Assembly (NCBI GenBank): GCA_028554755.1
Contig: JAPTOF010000036.1
Span: 1 to 64,000, forward strand
Length of the DNA stretch: 64,000 nucleotides
Reading direction: 5' to 3'
DNA from: Cordia subcordata
Taxonomy: Eukaryota; Streptophyta; Magnoliopsida; Boraginales; Cordiaceae
Every line of letters starts with the position of its first letter. Position 1 is the stretch's first letter. Below the pieces are notes generated by a model that searched no databases, had not been told where the DNA came from, and saw only the letters and a list, made by a program, of their open reading frames with translations. This document shows positions 40,455-54,083 of the stretch, one piece after another. The position numbers and the translations under genes are program-made.

Positions 40455-43400
40455 TTTTTTTTTGCGTGAAAAGTGAAAAGCACTATATTAATTACAAAAG
40501 AAGTACATGAGAGTCAAAAGAAGGGGAAGCTCAATCCAATATAGCCTCAATTCCCCAATTCTTACAAATGATTTTGTTGATACAAGAAGAAGTGAAATGC
40601 TTCCCAATTGAACACTTAATTCGAACATGGTTGAAGATGGATGAAAAGATTTGCTCTTCCGTTTTTGCTCCTTTGCTAAATTGCCTATTGTTCCTTTCCA
40701 ACCAAATGAAATAAATTGTTGCTCTGAAGATATGCTTGATGAGTGTTGCTTTTTTTTTTTGGATAAGTGAGAATTTTCATAAAATGTGTTAAATGTACAA
40801 GTACAAGATGGAGAATGTTCAATAAGATCCTATACAAAAATATTTTCTAATATCCAATCTTTGCATAATGATTTGTTCAAAGGTGAAGAAGGAAACTTTT
40901 TACAATTTGAGAGTTTAACTCTAACATCATTAAAAATAGCATGGAAGATGAACTCCTCGGTTTTAGCTTTGTCTTTGAAGATGCGCTGATTCCTTTCAAT
41001 CCAAATGTGGTACACGGCTGCACAAAAGAAATGTTTGATGATGGTTGCTTTCAAATGATTTTCAAGGGAAAAAGGAGTGAAATAAGTGATAATGTCTTCC
41101 CAAGAGATCAAGCTTTCCAGAATTTTGGTGAGAAGAAGACCCTTTCTCCAAATCCTTCGAGTGAAACTACATTCGAAAAAAAGATGGTCCCTCGTTTCAC
41201 AACCCATTCTACAAGAAATGTTTGATGAGTGTTGCTTTGAGATTGCCTTCAAGAACATACGGAGTAAGGAAAGTGAAAATCTCACTCCATAAGATTGGTG
41301 GATCTTTGATGCATGTTAACTCAAGTCCCCTTTGCCATATTCTTCTTGTAAAGCTACAATGGAAGAAGAGATGGTCCCTTGTTTCACAAGCAAAGTTGCA
41401 AAAGATGCAATTTGAATTGATTTCAATACCCCAAGTAAGCATTCTGAATTTTGTTGTGAGCCTATCATGCATTGCAATCCAAGTGATAAAAGCATGCTTT
41501 GGTGTGTGGTTTTTAAACCAAATAACGCTGTGCCATTCAATCTTGCTTTTTCGCCTAAGCAAGTGCTCCCAAGTGTGCTTAAAAGAGAATTTCCCGTCAT
41601 TTGAGGACTCCAAGAGTAAGAATCCATATTATTCTCAACAATGGCAGCATTTGGGATAGGAATATGCATAAGCTGAATTGGCCAATTCCAAGAGCCATTT
41701 GAGAAGATTTCTCGTACCTTTGCATGAAGAGGTGGATGGTTGAAGGTGCCATTCCAATGCTCAAGGAGAGAACCATTGTTATGCCATTGATCAAGCCAAA
41801 AGTGTGTGTTTCTTCCATCTCCAAGAATATGTGAGATATGACTCCTAATTGAAGCTCGGCAATTGAGAAGCTTCTTTAAGATCCAACTTGAGTCAATTGG
41901 GCATGAAATTGTCCAGATTGACTCATTCTTAATGTAGTTTGAATGCACCCATTTGCTCCAAAGAGTGTCCCGAAATGCATACATTCTCCAAAAACTTTTA
42001 TGAAGAAAGTATTGTTGATGTCCTCCAAAGACCTAATTCCCAATCCTCCTTCATCCAAAGGAACACAAACATTGCTCCATGCTATCTTTGCACCCGTATC
42101 TCTCCAAAGAAATGCACAAAACTTTGACTCAATTTCCTTGATAATGCCCTTCGGGAGTAGAAGTGAACTTGCCCAAAATGTAGAAATTTGTGTGAGTGTT
42201 GACTTAATGAGCATAACTCTTCCAGCATATGAGAGACTTTGTGTAGTCCAATGCTCAATCCTTCCATTGATTTTATCCAAAAGTGGCCCACAATCTCCTT
42301 TGCGAAGCTTTCTAGTCACCAATGGAACCCCAAGGTATCTAATTGGAAGTAACCCCTCTTTGAAACCAAGTTTTTCAAGGATAAGCTTCTTTTCATTTTG
42401 GGAAATGCCTCCAAGGAAAACATCACTTTTGCTGCAATTAACTTTGAGTCCCGAAAACTCATAGAATTTCTCTAATGTCTCCATGATACAAGCAATTGAC
42501 TTCAAGTTGCCAAAAAATAAAGAGATCATCCGCAAAGCATATATGATTCAGCTTGAGTTTAGCACATTTTGGGTGGTAGCTGAATTTTGGGTGATGTTTT
42601 TTGGATTGAATTTTGGGTGATGTTCCAAGCCATTAAATAATGATGAGAGGACTTCCATGCATAAGACAAAAATATAAGGAGAGATGGGGTCACCTTGTCT
42701 TATGCCACTTGCTCCTTTAAAGTATCCTTCAAAACTTCCATTGATTGAAATGGTGAAGCTAGGAGTTGTGATACAAGCCATAATCCACTTAACAAAGGTG
42801 TCGGGAAAACCAAATGCATAAAGTGTAACTTTAATAAAGTCCCAACTAAGTGAGTCAAAAGCCTTCATGATATCAACTTTAAGGGCACATCTTGGTGAGA
42901 AATGAGTTCTACAATATCCTCTAAAAATATCATGTGCAACAAGAATGTTCTCATTAATAAGTCTTCCTTCAATGAATGCGGATTGGTTCCATGAAATGAT
43001 GGAAGGTAAGCAAACTTTCATCCTATTTACAAGGATTTTGGAAATGCACTTATAAATCGTGTTGCAACAAGAAATGGGTCTAAAGTCCTTTACCATGGTT
43101 GGATTTTGGACTTTAGGGACAAGAGCAATATAAGTGGCATTTACCTCCTTAAGCATCTTCCGAATTCAAAGAGTTGATGGCCTTGAGTACATCTTCTCCC
43201 ACTTTGTTCCATGCATTTTTGTAAAAGAGTGAAGTGTATCCATCCGGCCCTGGGCTTTTGTTGGGGTTGAGAGAAAAAAGAGTACTCATAATTTCTTCCC
43301 GAGTGATAGGAGCAACCAAATCAGCCAAGTATTCCTCCTTGATGGTTTTGCCAAGAATGCTTTTGACGTTGTCTTCATTATCTTGGGTGCTTTTCGGAGT

Positions 43401-43735
43401 TCCAATTAACTTCATGAAAAAGGATATAAACTCTTCCTTAATGCCATCGTAAGAAGTAATAGTGTTCCCATCTTTATCCTTAATGGCATTGATAATGTTT
43501 TTCCTTCTTCTCCCTTTGACAACATTGTGAAAGAAATTTGAATTTGTGTCCCCATACTTGATCCATTGAAGCCTAGACTTTTGGTGGAGCATATGCCTTT
43601 GAATGCTGTCAAGTTCCTCAATTTTTTCAAGAATATCTTTTTCCTTGTTGAGAATTTCCTCACTGATAATCCCATTGAGAATGTCAACTTGCACTTCTTG
43701 GAGATTATCCTAGACTTTTGGCGGAGCATATCCCG
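40455..43735 (-). pseudogene. LINE G: ORF2-derived element (unit 2), containing H at 40753-41221
   Basis: Copy of 24756-28030. Here the RT thumb is better preserved than in unit 1 (a 219-residue frame, 42535-41876, because the stretch LLPIRYLG is intact), but a lost A near 41993 breaks the WRMYAF region. The segment before RT is open for 181 residues (43694-43149). H keeps its 17-bp duplications. The tail-only insertion is reduced to 8 bases (42599-42606). Confidence 0.85.
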
Positions 43736-43829
43736 TTTTATTTGTTGTATCTTTGACTTGGAGGGTTATGAATGGTTTGTTCCAAATTTGTGATTGAATT
43801 AAATTTCTCACTTACCCCGCAAAAAAAAA
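43736..43829 (+). mobile_element. LINE F right part (unit 2)
   Basis: Copy of 28031-28123, with the complete 11-bp target copy and the terminal motif CTTACCCCGC. Confidence 0.75.
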
Positions 43830-44145
43830 TAATCTTGGAGATACACTTGTATATGGTGTTGCAACAAGAGATTGGCCTAAAATCTTTAACCATAGAGGGA
43901 TTTGGGATTTTAGGCACAAGTGCAATAATGGTGGAATTTACCTCCTTAAGAAGCTTGCTTGATTCAAAGAAGGAGCTGATTGCATTTGCAACATCTTCAC
44001 CAACAATATCCCAAGCAACCTTGTAGAAATGAGATGTAAAGCCATTCGCCCCGGACTTTTGTTGGGATTAAGAGAGAAAAGTGTTTCCTTGATTTCATGG
44101 TGAATACTTCATGTGACATAAAGAAGGAAGAAGGTGAAAAGAGGC
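43830..44145 (-). pseudogene. ORF2 fragment P (unit 2)
   Basis: Copy of 28124-28439: RT core from SLNPNKSPG to NTIYKC, no new features. Confidence 0.7.
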
Positions 44146-45209
44146 TTTTTTTTCACGAGGAATGTGAGATTTGTATTAATGATGAATGTACAAAACATTT
44201 ACAAAATGTGGGGCTGATCTAAACAAGTATTTCTTCAATCCCCTACAATTTACAAATTTGCCTATTAGTGCTAGTGGAAGGGAAGTGTTTTCCACTAATA
44301 CATTTTGACCGAACATGATTATAAATGGATGAGAATAATTGCTCCTTCGTTTTGACTCTGTGAAATTCACGGCAATTCCTTTCATTCCAAACAAAATAAA
44401 TGGCAGCTTCCAAGAGATACTTTAGTATGGTAGCTTTGAGGTTCCCTTCAAGCGCATGAGGCGTAATGTATGCAATGATCTCTTCCCAATCAATCAAGGA
44501 ATCTTGTATCATAAGGAGATGAAGACCCATTCGCCAAATTCTCCTAGTAAAACAACAATTGAAGAAAAGATGGTTTGCAAAGATTCAAGTGGGATTGATC
44601 ACAATGCCCCAAGTTAACATTTTTAATTTTGTATTAAGGCGATCATGAATTACAAGCCAAGTAATAAATGCATGCCAAGGAGTGTGCCCTTTAAACCACA
44701 CAATGTTGTGCCATCCAACTTTATTTTGCTTGGTTCGAATATTCTCCCAAGTATGTGCAAAGTTGAATTCTCCCTTTGGAGAAAGATCCCAAGTGAAAGT
44801 ATTCGGATTTTCTTCCACAAGCTCAAGGTGTGGGGCATTAATGTGTAAGAGGTGGGAAGGCCAAGACCAATTGCCTTCAGAGTAGAAATGACTAACCTTT
44901 GCGTAAAAGGTTGGATTGTTAAAAGTGCTACTCCAATGGGTGCCAAGAATGCCTTCCATGTGACAATTATCGTGCCAAAAGTGTGTATACTTTCCATTGC
45001 CAAGGATATGAGTGATATGAGACCTACAAAGTTTCAACATTTGAGAAGGCTTTTAAAGATCCAACTAGCATCATTTGAGGGAGTTGCTGTCCAAATTGAT
45101 CCATTTTTATGTAGTTTCCATGAATCCAATTACTCCAAAGAGTTTGTCGGCATGCATACATTCTCCAAAAGGTTTTTAGAAGATAAGTGTTATTAATATC
45201 TTCAATCTT
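44146..45209 (-). pseudogene. LINE I part 1: ORF2 C-terminal half (unit 2)
   Basis: Copy of 28440-29499. The frame 45040-44585 is longer here (151 residues, SHITHILGNG through LTWGIVINPT) because the FYSEGNW and PKGEF regions are intact. The gap in the zinc region is the same. Confidence 0.8.
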
Positions 45210-47311
45210 TCTCAGATAAGCTTGCTGCTTGTTCTCTTAATGGAGCTCGTTCTACTCCTCTTGTCAAGGAGAATATTAATCTAATTTCTCAAGATGGTAA
45301 CGAGCAACCTGATCCTTCAAAATGTGCTATCTGGTCGTAAAAGCTTGAGCTTGAAGGAAAGAGAAGATCAGTCTTTGCACAATGGTCAAATGCATTACTT
45401 GGAGGTTCTTACTGACACGGCTGCTACTTTTCCAGCAAATAGGAGTACTTTTGGCAGCCCTTGCAATCCACATTCGACACCTCATTGTACCAACTCTGAA
45501 GTGGGATGCAAAGACGTCCATCTTTAAATTCAAATCCTGAATTTTTTTCACCTCTGTCAGCGAAGCTCTTTGACCGTCAAATCAGTCTTCCATTTCTAAC
45601 AAAATGGCCCATGCTTAGCCGAATACTTCTCAACTTCAAAATGCATAAGTGGAAATTGATTCCTACTCACATGCCAACTTGGATTCCAGTCCAACCTTGT
45701 AGCCAAATCACTTTCCACCAAAACAAAACTCAATTTCGCAGCAAGCTGCAAACAAGTTATTCTTTCTACAATCTCGGCTGGAACAACTCCCCCACTTGAG
45801 AATGCACAAGGAGCTCTTTCAAGCTCATCTCAACGGCAAAATGCAGCAAAATATGATTTGGATTTTTCTTCATTATCTCAAGCAAATGCTGGACATAAAT
45901 CTCACAAACTGCCCACTCAACAAAATCAACAAGACCAGGCTTCTCATGATGAAAATCAAGGCCATTCCCAAGCTGAAATGCCACATCCAGCAGGGAATAA
46001 TGATGAAAAATGGAAGCAAGTTTGTTTAGGTAAACTCCATAACTCTAGAAAACTTGAGTTTTATGGTCCTATTGTTGAAAATGGAGTCATTAGTGCAACC
46101 CTTCCTTGTGATGTTTTCAAAGAAGGGGATGAACTCTGGAAAAATTGTTTGATTGGCCAATTCATTGGTAAACCCCCCGCCTTTCTTCCTTATTCGTAGA
46201 ATGGTTGATATGCATTGGAAAATATTTGGTAAAGTTGACATTAGAACGGCTGAAAATGGGTTCTATGTGTTTAAGTTTGAGAATGATGATTTATATGAGC
46301 TCGTTATGGAACAAATGTGGCACGTGAATCACCGCCCTCTCTTGCTTGGAAGATGGGATGCAAATGCTCAAATGATTAATTTTCGTTGGGACAAAGTTCC
46401 TCTATGGGTGAAACTTAGAAACGTCCTATGCTCACTCATCACTAGGAGGGGATTAAGCCACATTGCTAGTACTTTGGGCATGCCACTACAAATGGACAAA
46501 CTTACGGAGTCAAGATCATTTGTAGGATTTTCTAGGGTATGTGTTGAAATGGATATTTCAAAAGAATTGCCGGATCACACTTTTGTTAAACTTAGGAATG
46601 GAGATTGGACCAGAATTGAGGTAAAGTATCCATGGAAGCCTCTTGTTTGTTCAAGGTGCAAAATTGCTGGTCATTCCCTTGCCATGTGTCCAAATGCAAC
46701 CATTCAAAATGGCCTAAAAGTTTGTCCCTCAAGGTGAAAGAAAGAAAGTTGATGAATGGAGGGGTGTCAAAACAAAGAAAATATGGAAAAGAACACACAA
46801 TGTGGATGCAACACCTTTCTCAAGTGTAGTGCTCACTCCAAGCACCAATCAAGCTTCTATTTCGGAAATTAAGCCTTGGCCTCATCACAACAAATTCCCT
46901 TGGAAAATAACCGGTTTGCTACCCTTAATCCAATTGAAGAAGATATGAATGGAGTTGAAAATAGGCCTTTGGTTGAGAAGGACGAAGATGAAATGCCCGC
47001 CTACCACCTTGAAGAGAAAAATGAAGAACCTGTTAGAATGGAACAGTTTGAAGGAAGAAGTAATAAAGATCGGTTGAAGAATGTTGATGCTCCCCCACTT
47101 CCTCTTTGATCTCTTTTTGTTGTTTTTTTTTTATGATTTTGTTTATTGTTTTGTTGACTTTTGTGTTTTGCAGTTTTTTAACTCCTTAATTGTGATTTTT
47201 CTTACCCTCAAACCTCGTCTTGGTGTACAATGTTGCATTCTTGGTTTGAGGGGTTTTGATTGGTTTGTACCATATTTGCTATTAATCTAAACTTTCTTAT
47301 TACGCAAAAAA
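45210..47311 (+). mobile_element. LINE J, ORF1-only (unit 2)
   Basis: Copy of 29500-31602. ORF1 is open from 46153 to 46737 across the second half of DUF4283 and the knuckle (CSRCKIAGHSLAMC), the longest intact stretch of this element. ORF1 end at 47109, 3' UTR hairpin (left arm one C shorter), poly(A) to about 47311, and complete 16-bp duplications on both sides. Confidence 0.83.
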
Positions 47312-47692
47312 TAATATCTTCAATCTTCCGGATTCCCAATCCACTTCATCAAAAGGAATACAAATGTCTTTCCAAGCAATTTTAGCTCGCATCCCTCCAA
47401 AGGAAAGCGCAAAATTTGGATTCAATTGTTGCAATGATTCCTTTAGGTAGAAGAAGTGCACCAGCCCATTAAGCACAAATTTGCAAGAGGATAGACTTTA
47501 TAAGAGTTAATCTACCCGCATATGAGAGCCAATGAGTGGTCCAGTTTTCAAGCTTTCTTGTGATTTTCTCCATGAGTGGTAAGCAATTAGCCTTTCTAGC
47601 CTCCCTTGATACAAGGGGAACACCCAAATATCTAATAGGTAGGGTACCTTCTTTAAACTCCACTTGATTGAGGATAGCAAGATGATCAGTTA
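47312..47692 (-). pseudogene. LINE I part 2: ORF2 thumb region (unit 2)
   Basis: Copy of 31603-31977: VEFKEGTLPIRYLGVPLVSREARKANC and AGRLTLIKSILLQICA on the minus strand. Confidence 0.8.
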
Positions 47693-48312
47693 TCTCTCTA
47701 CCATGAAAACTCTCTCCTTTCTCTCTGAAGCTTTTGCAATCAGCACTTTTGCCTTCACCTCAACTTGACAACTTGCCTTCTTTTTTTTCATCTTTTAAAT
47801 CATGCCCAAGAAGAAGAATCATACTTCATCTCGTAAAAGCACTAGAATCAAAGCAATCAAGCAAAAGCTTAAAGAAACCTATGAAGAACTTTCACCAATC
47901 TTTGCTGAAAATGAAGAAAATGGGGCTGAAATTTTCGAAATTCCTCACATGGCTGAACGTTCAACATCATCTTTCTTGGATGAAGAAGGTATCTCTACCA
48001 ACTCAAGGGAAGATGATACTTCTAGCAACTCAAGCCTTGAGTTCAAAATGGCTTATGATGCTTGCTGTAACATGGGTCTTTCACCCTCACAATCTCCATC
48101 CTCTAAATCTTTGGGTACTCCTCTTTGCTCGGGTTTGGTTGGGGAATATTCACAAGCTGAAAAGATAAACATATTGCATGATTCTCAAGCTCAGGATAGA
48201 GCAAATGGCACTACTTCGTGTGAAGAACCCCAAGGTGAGCTACGAAATGCAACCATTATTAAGAGAGAGGATGAAATATCAGTCACAACACGTTTGGAAA
48301 ATTCTTATCACC
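47693..48312 (+). pseudogene. LINE K: 5' UTR and ORF1 N-terminus (unit 2)
   Basis: Copy of 31978-32597. ORF1 starts MPKKKNHTSSRKSTRI at 47802; the open frame runs to 48356 after passing into the LTR-type sequence. Confidence 0.75.
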
Positions 48313-49674
48313 TGCTGGACACATTTCGGTATTTTGGGCATAACTTGGGCTACTGAAGTCCAAATAAGGTGATTCTTGAGGTTATGGAAATCTAATTCAT
48401 AGATTACAAGTTTCCTTCTTTGAGCCCAGCCCAGATTTGCCTTTACCATGGTAAAAAATGTCGGTCAAAAGAGAGCATAAAAATTGATAGCAGTTTCCTA
48501 ATCCTAGGGGGATTTGAAAAGGAATTCGATACCATTATAAATACCCACAATACACAACAGAAAAAAGGACTCGAACCAAAGAATTAACAGAAGATTAAAT
48601 TGAAGGAAAAGTTGAGGAGCAGCTCTTGAAGAGAATTGAAGACAAGAACTTCATCAACCTATTTGTCTAGGAATAATGCGATGAGTTTTTTGTTCTCAAT
48701 CATTTTTCAGTTTTTGCTTTGAACTTAATTATGAACTAAATCCCCCATGATTCAGGGTGATAGTTAGTAATTATTTTTTTTCATGTTTCATATTCTCTTG
48801 GGATTTTTTTTTGATTATTTGTATTTGTACTTTATTGCTATTAAATTCTTGGTTAATAATTATAATGCTTGTAGCTAATTTTTGTTAGTCAAGAATTTAT
48901 ATCTTTTGCCATATAGGAACCTTGTAGGTTCTTGGGGGTACGAATATAGATCAATTTTAATAGGACTAGAAATAATTACTTGTTTCATGATTGCGATAGA
49001 TTATTCCACTGAGATAGTCTATGCCCTTGTAGTCTCAATTAATTGTTTAAGCCTATTAGGTTAGTTAATTAAAGAACTTGAGTGATAATTTATGCCATTG
49101 AGATAAGTCATCCCTCAGGAGCTTTAGTTAATTAATTTAGGTGTATTAGAGCTTGTACCCTAGTCCCTTGTACTTAATTAGAAATCCCAGAGTTGACGAA
49201 CATGAATAGGATAATTTCCTGGCTATCACCCTGAATCACGATTCCCCTAAATTTAAGTCTCACAATTTTTTTGGTGGAATTTGCAATTATTTTTCTTTCA
49301 ATTAATTTAATTTCTTTTCTTTTTTTCGATTCCGTTTAGTACAAAAATCGTTGCACTCGTAGGATTTACTTTAGTTCTCTTAAATTCTTAGTTTTAGTTT
49401 CTTTTAGTTATTTTTATTTATTTTAAATTCTGACAATAATCCCGATTCCTCGTGGTTCGACCCTCGAGTTGCATTCGTGTGATAAAGAGGATAAATTTTG
49501 TGATTTTGTCATGGCTTGATTTAATTATTATTATTTGGCCATACAACGACGTGGTTAATAACTAGTATAGATATTGTAACAATTTTGATAAAATTATTGC
49601 AAAAGGTTTTAATTTTATTCCATAATTTGAAAACTGTGCGAGATAATACCTACAGCAATGGTTTTATTACTTGT
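48313..49674 (+). mobile_element. LTR-like non-coding region, plus orientation (unit 2)
   Basis: Copy of 32598-33950 with TATAAATA at 48536-48543 and the GTGGTTCGACCCTCGA phrase near 49452-49467. Confidence 0.4.
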
Positions 49675-50481
49675 TCAATTTCAATGTTGCAAGAAGCTAA
49701 AAATGTTGTAGTGTAAAACATGAAACATGTATAGGGAATGTGGAGAGGGATAGATAGGGACAAATAAAGACTGGAGAGACACAACCTTGTTTCCATGTAG
49801 TTTGCAAATGCTAATGGTAATCCAATGATCTATTCTCTACTCCTTAATAGAAAGCACTAATACTAAAAAAAACTAAGAAGAAATTAGTAGTCTATACAAT
49901 GCAAGTCTACATTGGCATTTAAAAAAAATAAGCAAGGATGTATGCAAAGGTATAGGATTGATGCACAAATGATGGAATGGAGCAAGAACAAGTAAGGAAG
50001 CAAAAATCTAACCTACTAAGAATACAAACAAATTATAAATTAAACTACTAAAAGACAAAGATAACGAAAGCATTCCAATCTCCTATATACAACGCAAGAA
50101 TAATTAAAAGAAAACTAATCTACTATATACAAGACCAAAAAGAAGTAAATACAAGAAAAACAAGAAATATATAAAAAAGTCTAGAGTGTCTCCTAATAGC
50201 GCAGGATTTAATGCCTTTAGCAAGGCACCAATGTTAAAGCAATACATGTTTAAAGTTGCATGACAAAAATTATCGGATAATCATCAATGCACAGAATGTA
50301 GTAGGAAAAGAATCATGCCACATAAGATAAAGCAATGAATGAACAAGGAACTGCTTTTCAAAATCCTACCTTGAACTGGCAAAGACAAGTGTGTGTGCTC
50401 ACATGTGGTAGGGATCATGCAACAATGAGCAGGAACATGCCTCACTTGCTCACAAATTAGCCACCCAATGACCTTCTTCTC
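49675..50481. other. AT-rich non-coding stretch (unit 2)
   Basis: Copy of 33951-34757. Nothing recognisable. Confidence 0.5.
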
Positions 50482-51995
50482 TTAATCAGGGGTTAAGAAG
50501 ACACCCTTCCCATGAATCGGTGAAAAGTCTAATGCATGCGACGTGGGAAGAATATTTCCTAATCCTAGATGAAAGTGTTCCATGCAAGAAGGCACAAATG
50601 TGAGCTCCAAAGTAGTAAGAGACTTAATAGATGGAGAGGAGGAATAATCAAACGAAGTGATATCAGTTGAAGGAGCTGAAGGAATGGATTTGGAGGAAGA
50701 GAAATTAGGATCAACAATGAGGTGCTCAAAGGAGGAATAAGAGTCATCCAAAAGTCTCTCAAATTCCTTCATTTCATCTTAAAATGTTACACCTAGAGGA
50801 AAAACTATGCTTTCTCCAATAGATGGCTCCTAATCAACACTTGTTAAGAGCTCATCAAACTCCTTCAATTTATCACTAGCACTTAACCCAAAGTCCTACT
50901 CTATAACCTTCTGTAATAAGGTTGGTTCACCCATGGGTGGAAGGGCAAAATGGGACTCAACAGATTCCTCATTATGTAAACATGGATGCTTCAGGAGGTG
51001 TGCGCACTAAACTCCCTAAAAGTGGACTCAGAATGCAATTGAGTACTCAAAACATCAAGGTCATCCTCCAAATGTGTTTGAAAAGTGTGAAAAGAAGAAA
51101 AGGTAGGTTGAAATGACTCACTGAGAAGCGTTGAAAGCACAGGAGGATAGGGTACCACTTCCTCTAATACATGCCCACAATCGTTATCAAGAACCAAAAC
51201 ATTATTAAGCTTATCTTCCTTCTCACTACAAGATGTAAATTCTCCATCCACTTCTCTCTTTACCTCTTCCTCCCAAACATCATCTTTTTCATCACTATTT
51301 CCCTCATCTAAAGGTCTCACTCCCATCCTTTGAACCCGGTCTAAAGCATCTCAACTCCTCACTCACAGTCGTTCATTCCCAACTTCTTTATTCAAGCACT
51401 TGACCATTCTAGAGAATCGTTCCTTCATCTCCTTTAGTCTCTCAAGGTTGGACTGAATTAGGAATTTGAGGCATTCAAACTTCTCATCTTTGTATGAGGA
51501 AGACATAAAAGAAAAGGGTTTACCCGAATGGAAATGATAATCATTTTAAGCATCACTATTGAAAAACTCAGGAAAAGAATAGGTAGAAAAATATGGTGGG
51601 GAAGATGAACTCTCAAAACAAGGTGATAGGTAGAATGAAGAGTTATCTTGACCCCAAGATAAAGGTGCATGATGTGGCTCCCTATAATCATGATAACTAG
51701 ATGTAGATGCATGAATGGGCACAAGAATCAAAGTCATGGTCACAGCTTCCACACAGATTACAAAAATAATAATATGACTCCCTACAATCACGATAGCTAG
51801 ATAGAGATGCATTAATGGATGCATGACTATAGAGGTCATGACTTGCATTAACTCAATATTTGGGATTTCCATATGCGAGAGGGCAAATGTAGTATGATGC
51901 TCGCAACTACCACATGGAACACAAGCATTAGAAGCATATACGGTGGGTGGGAAAGAGGATACAAGTGACCACTAAGAAGCATTAGATCTATCCAT
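50482..51995 (-). pseudogene. Degenerate gag-like ORF (unit 2)
   Basis: Copy of 34758-36270. Two blocks are longer than in unit 1: 51326-50991 (111 residues, joining SFQPTFSSFHTFQTHLEDD to the acidic block) and 51872-51546 (108 residues, ending SFPEFFNSDA). The zinc knuckle is at 51721-51762, with a silent change in its third residue. Confidence 0.55.
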
Positions 51996-52184
51996 ACTCA
52001 ATTAGCACAAGTAAACCTTTTCTCAATTCAATTTTTTTTTATTTTTTCAAATTTTTTTATGTTTTGAATTTTCAAATTTTTCATTTTTTTGAGGTTTTTC
52101 AAATAAGGGAAATCAAATAAAGATAAGGCACACACAAGTAACTAATCACAAACACAAAAACACATAAAGAACCAATACCGTGCC

Positions 52185-52202
52185 TTCCTAGCAACGGTGC
52201 CA
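52185..52202 (-). other. Primer binding site, tRNA-Asp type, degenerate (unit 2)
   Basis: Identical to the unit 1 site at 36462-36479. Confidence 0.65.
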
Positions 52203-52208
52203 AAAACT

Positions 52209-53605
52209 TGATGTTATTTTAACCCACAAGTGTACGGATCGTTCATGGTATAGCAGATTCAAGTGCGGGTATTGTCTCCACAGGGACTCTACTTAGTTCG
52301 GTCTTTACATGTTTAGTGTGCTAGGAGTAGCTACGTAAGTGTGTTAAAGTATTTTTGGTCTTTTTGTTTGAAGGGGGCTCTAAAGTTAAACCTAAATCTA
52401 AACCTAAGTGAATGGAGAAACCATAGGAACCAAATTAAGGAAATAAAGCACCACAAGGTGGAAAGGGATCTCAGGCGATTGTGTTGCAACTAAACTCAGG
52501 CAATGATAATGGTTTAGTCTATATATGGCTCGATTGCTCGCTTTAGTGTTGATTAACATCCTCCTCGACCTGTTCATATTGTTCAGATGGATATTAGACT
52601 CTTAGAGCATTAACTAGTGCTAGTGGGTACCTTTTTACTATTGTTTGGACTAGAGGTATACTCCCACTACACAAGTCACTGATTAAGTGTATTAGTCAAC
52701 ACACATAGTTACAAATAGGGCTCATGTCATTAGCATGGACAAAGGCTAAGGTGACACCACTACCAATAGCATGTAAGCACAAAAGAATACATGCAACTTC
52801 ACTTACGCATTTTAACAAACACATAGACATGTTTGATTATCAATACATAGAAGTATTGATTCATGCCATTAATCAATGTAAAGAAGCATGTATTAATAGC
52901 TAAAGATATACACAAATCCTTATTCAAAGCCCTAATCTAATATACAACAACAAACACCAAAGATCTATCCTAATCTAGCAATATAGTTACAAGAAATAGA
53001 AAGAGAAACAAGAAGAACTCCCTTAATCTTGCTTCCAAATCTATACAAATCCTTGTTTGATGATTTAATCCTAGCTTGGTATAGGGTTTAGAAAGTGGTT
53101 TTGGGCGTTTATTGAAGTGGAAAAAGGCTTAAGGTTTATTAGGTTTGAAGAAAATAAAGTTCTTTCTTTGTAAATGAGTTGAAAAGAATGTTTTATTATT
53201 GTTGTCAAATGCTACCAGTCGACCTAGCCAGTCGACTGACTTCTTGAGATAACTGATCGACTGGATTAAGTGGCACCACAATTGACTACAACTCTTGTTC
53301 TCAGGACTGATGAGTCGACCGATTATGCTCCTAGGTCAATCGGTTGGTTTCTTTTGCCTCCATTCTTCATTCTTTTCTTTCAGTCTTTATCTTTTAGCTC
53401 ATTTCTCCCTCGTGTGCACTCGAACCCTTCCAAAATTCTCCTAAAGCATGAGATATAGTACTTAGTGTAGCATTAATGCATCCAAATATATTATGTACAA
53501 CTATTAACAATGAAGCATAAACTTTATACTAACTATACTCAATTATGCTCTAGAACACCTCTAAACGTGTATGGAAACACTATGTACAAACATGCACAAA
53601 TGACA
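52209..53605 (-). mobile_element. LTR-like region, minus orientation (unit 2)
   Basis: Copy of 36486-37880. The palindrome cluster at 53218-53275 reads CAGTCGAC/GTCGACTG repeats here where unit 1 has ATCGAC/CGATCGAC. Confidence 0.5.
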
Positions 53606-53972
53606 CACATCACACATTAGTCTCTAAGTAAGTCTCCCTAAAAGCCTCCAAATTCAATTGCTCGATGATCGTGTCAAGCACAACTCTATCTTCTAAGGGC
53701 AAGAAAGAATCACAGGTATCGTCATCACTAGAAGCGACAAACTCAATGAAGAAATAATTCTTCTTGTCACATGCCGTATCCTTAGTGGTAGACTCGAAAC
53801 CCCTAACATTTGCCTTCAAATCACAAATGTAAACTCAATGATTCTTGTCCTACAATGAAATCACTGCATCAGCAGTTGCCTCCCCAAAAGGACAAGTGTC
53901 ATATTCCTAGTGTCATGACTTGAATGCATGTCTAGAACAATAAAATCCATAGGGTAATAAAGCTCTCCAACT
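53606..53972 (-). pseudogene. Retroelement pol (protease-end) fragment (unit 2)
   Basis: Copy of 37910-38248; open for 69 residues (53819-53610) because one base lost in unit 1 is present. Ends at the second array junction, 53972/53973. Confidence 0.45.
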
Positions 53973-54083
53973 TAAGAAAGAGAAAGGATGAGACAGGTGG
54001 TGTATGTGGTTGAAGGAAGGCCGAGTGCAAAGTGTGTAGAGAGAAGGGAGAGCATTTCGGTTCAAGAGAGAGAAAGTTTTTTT

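Larger units (their letters stand above)
38249..53972 (+). repeat. Tandem array unit 2 (15,724 bp)
   Basis: Head-to-tail copy of 22550-38248. Differences from unit 1 are scattered, mostly single-base insertions or deletions, many in homopolymers, with few substitutions. A local exception is the GTCGAC-rich stretch near 53218-53275 versus 37495-37550. Confidence 0.93.
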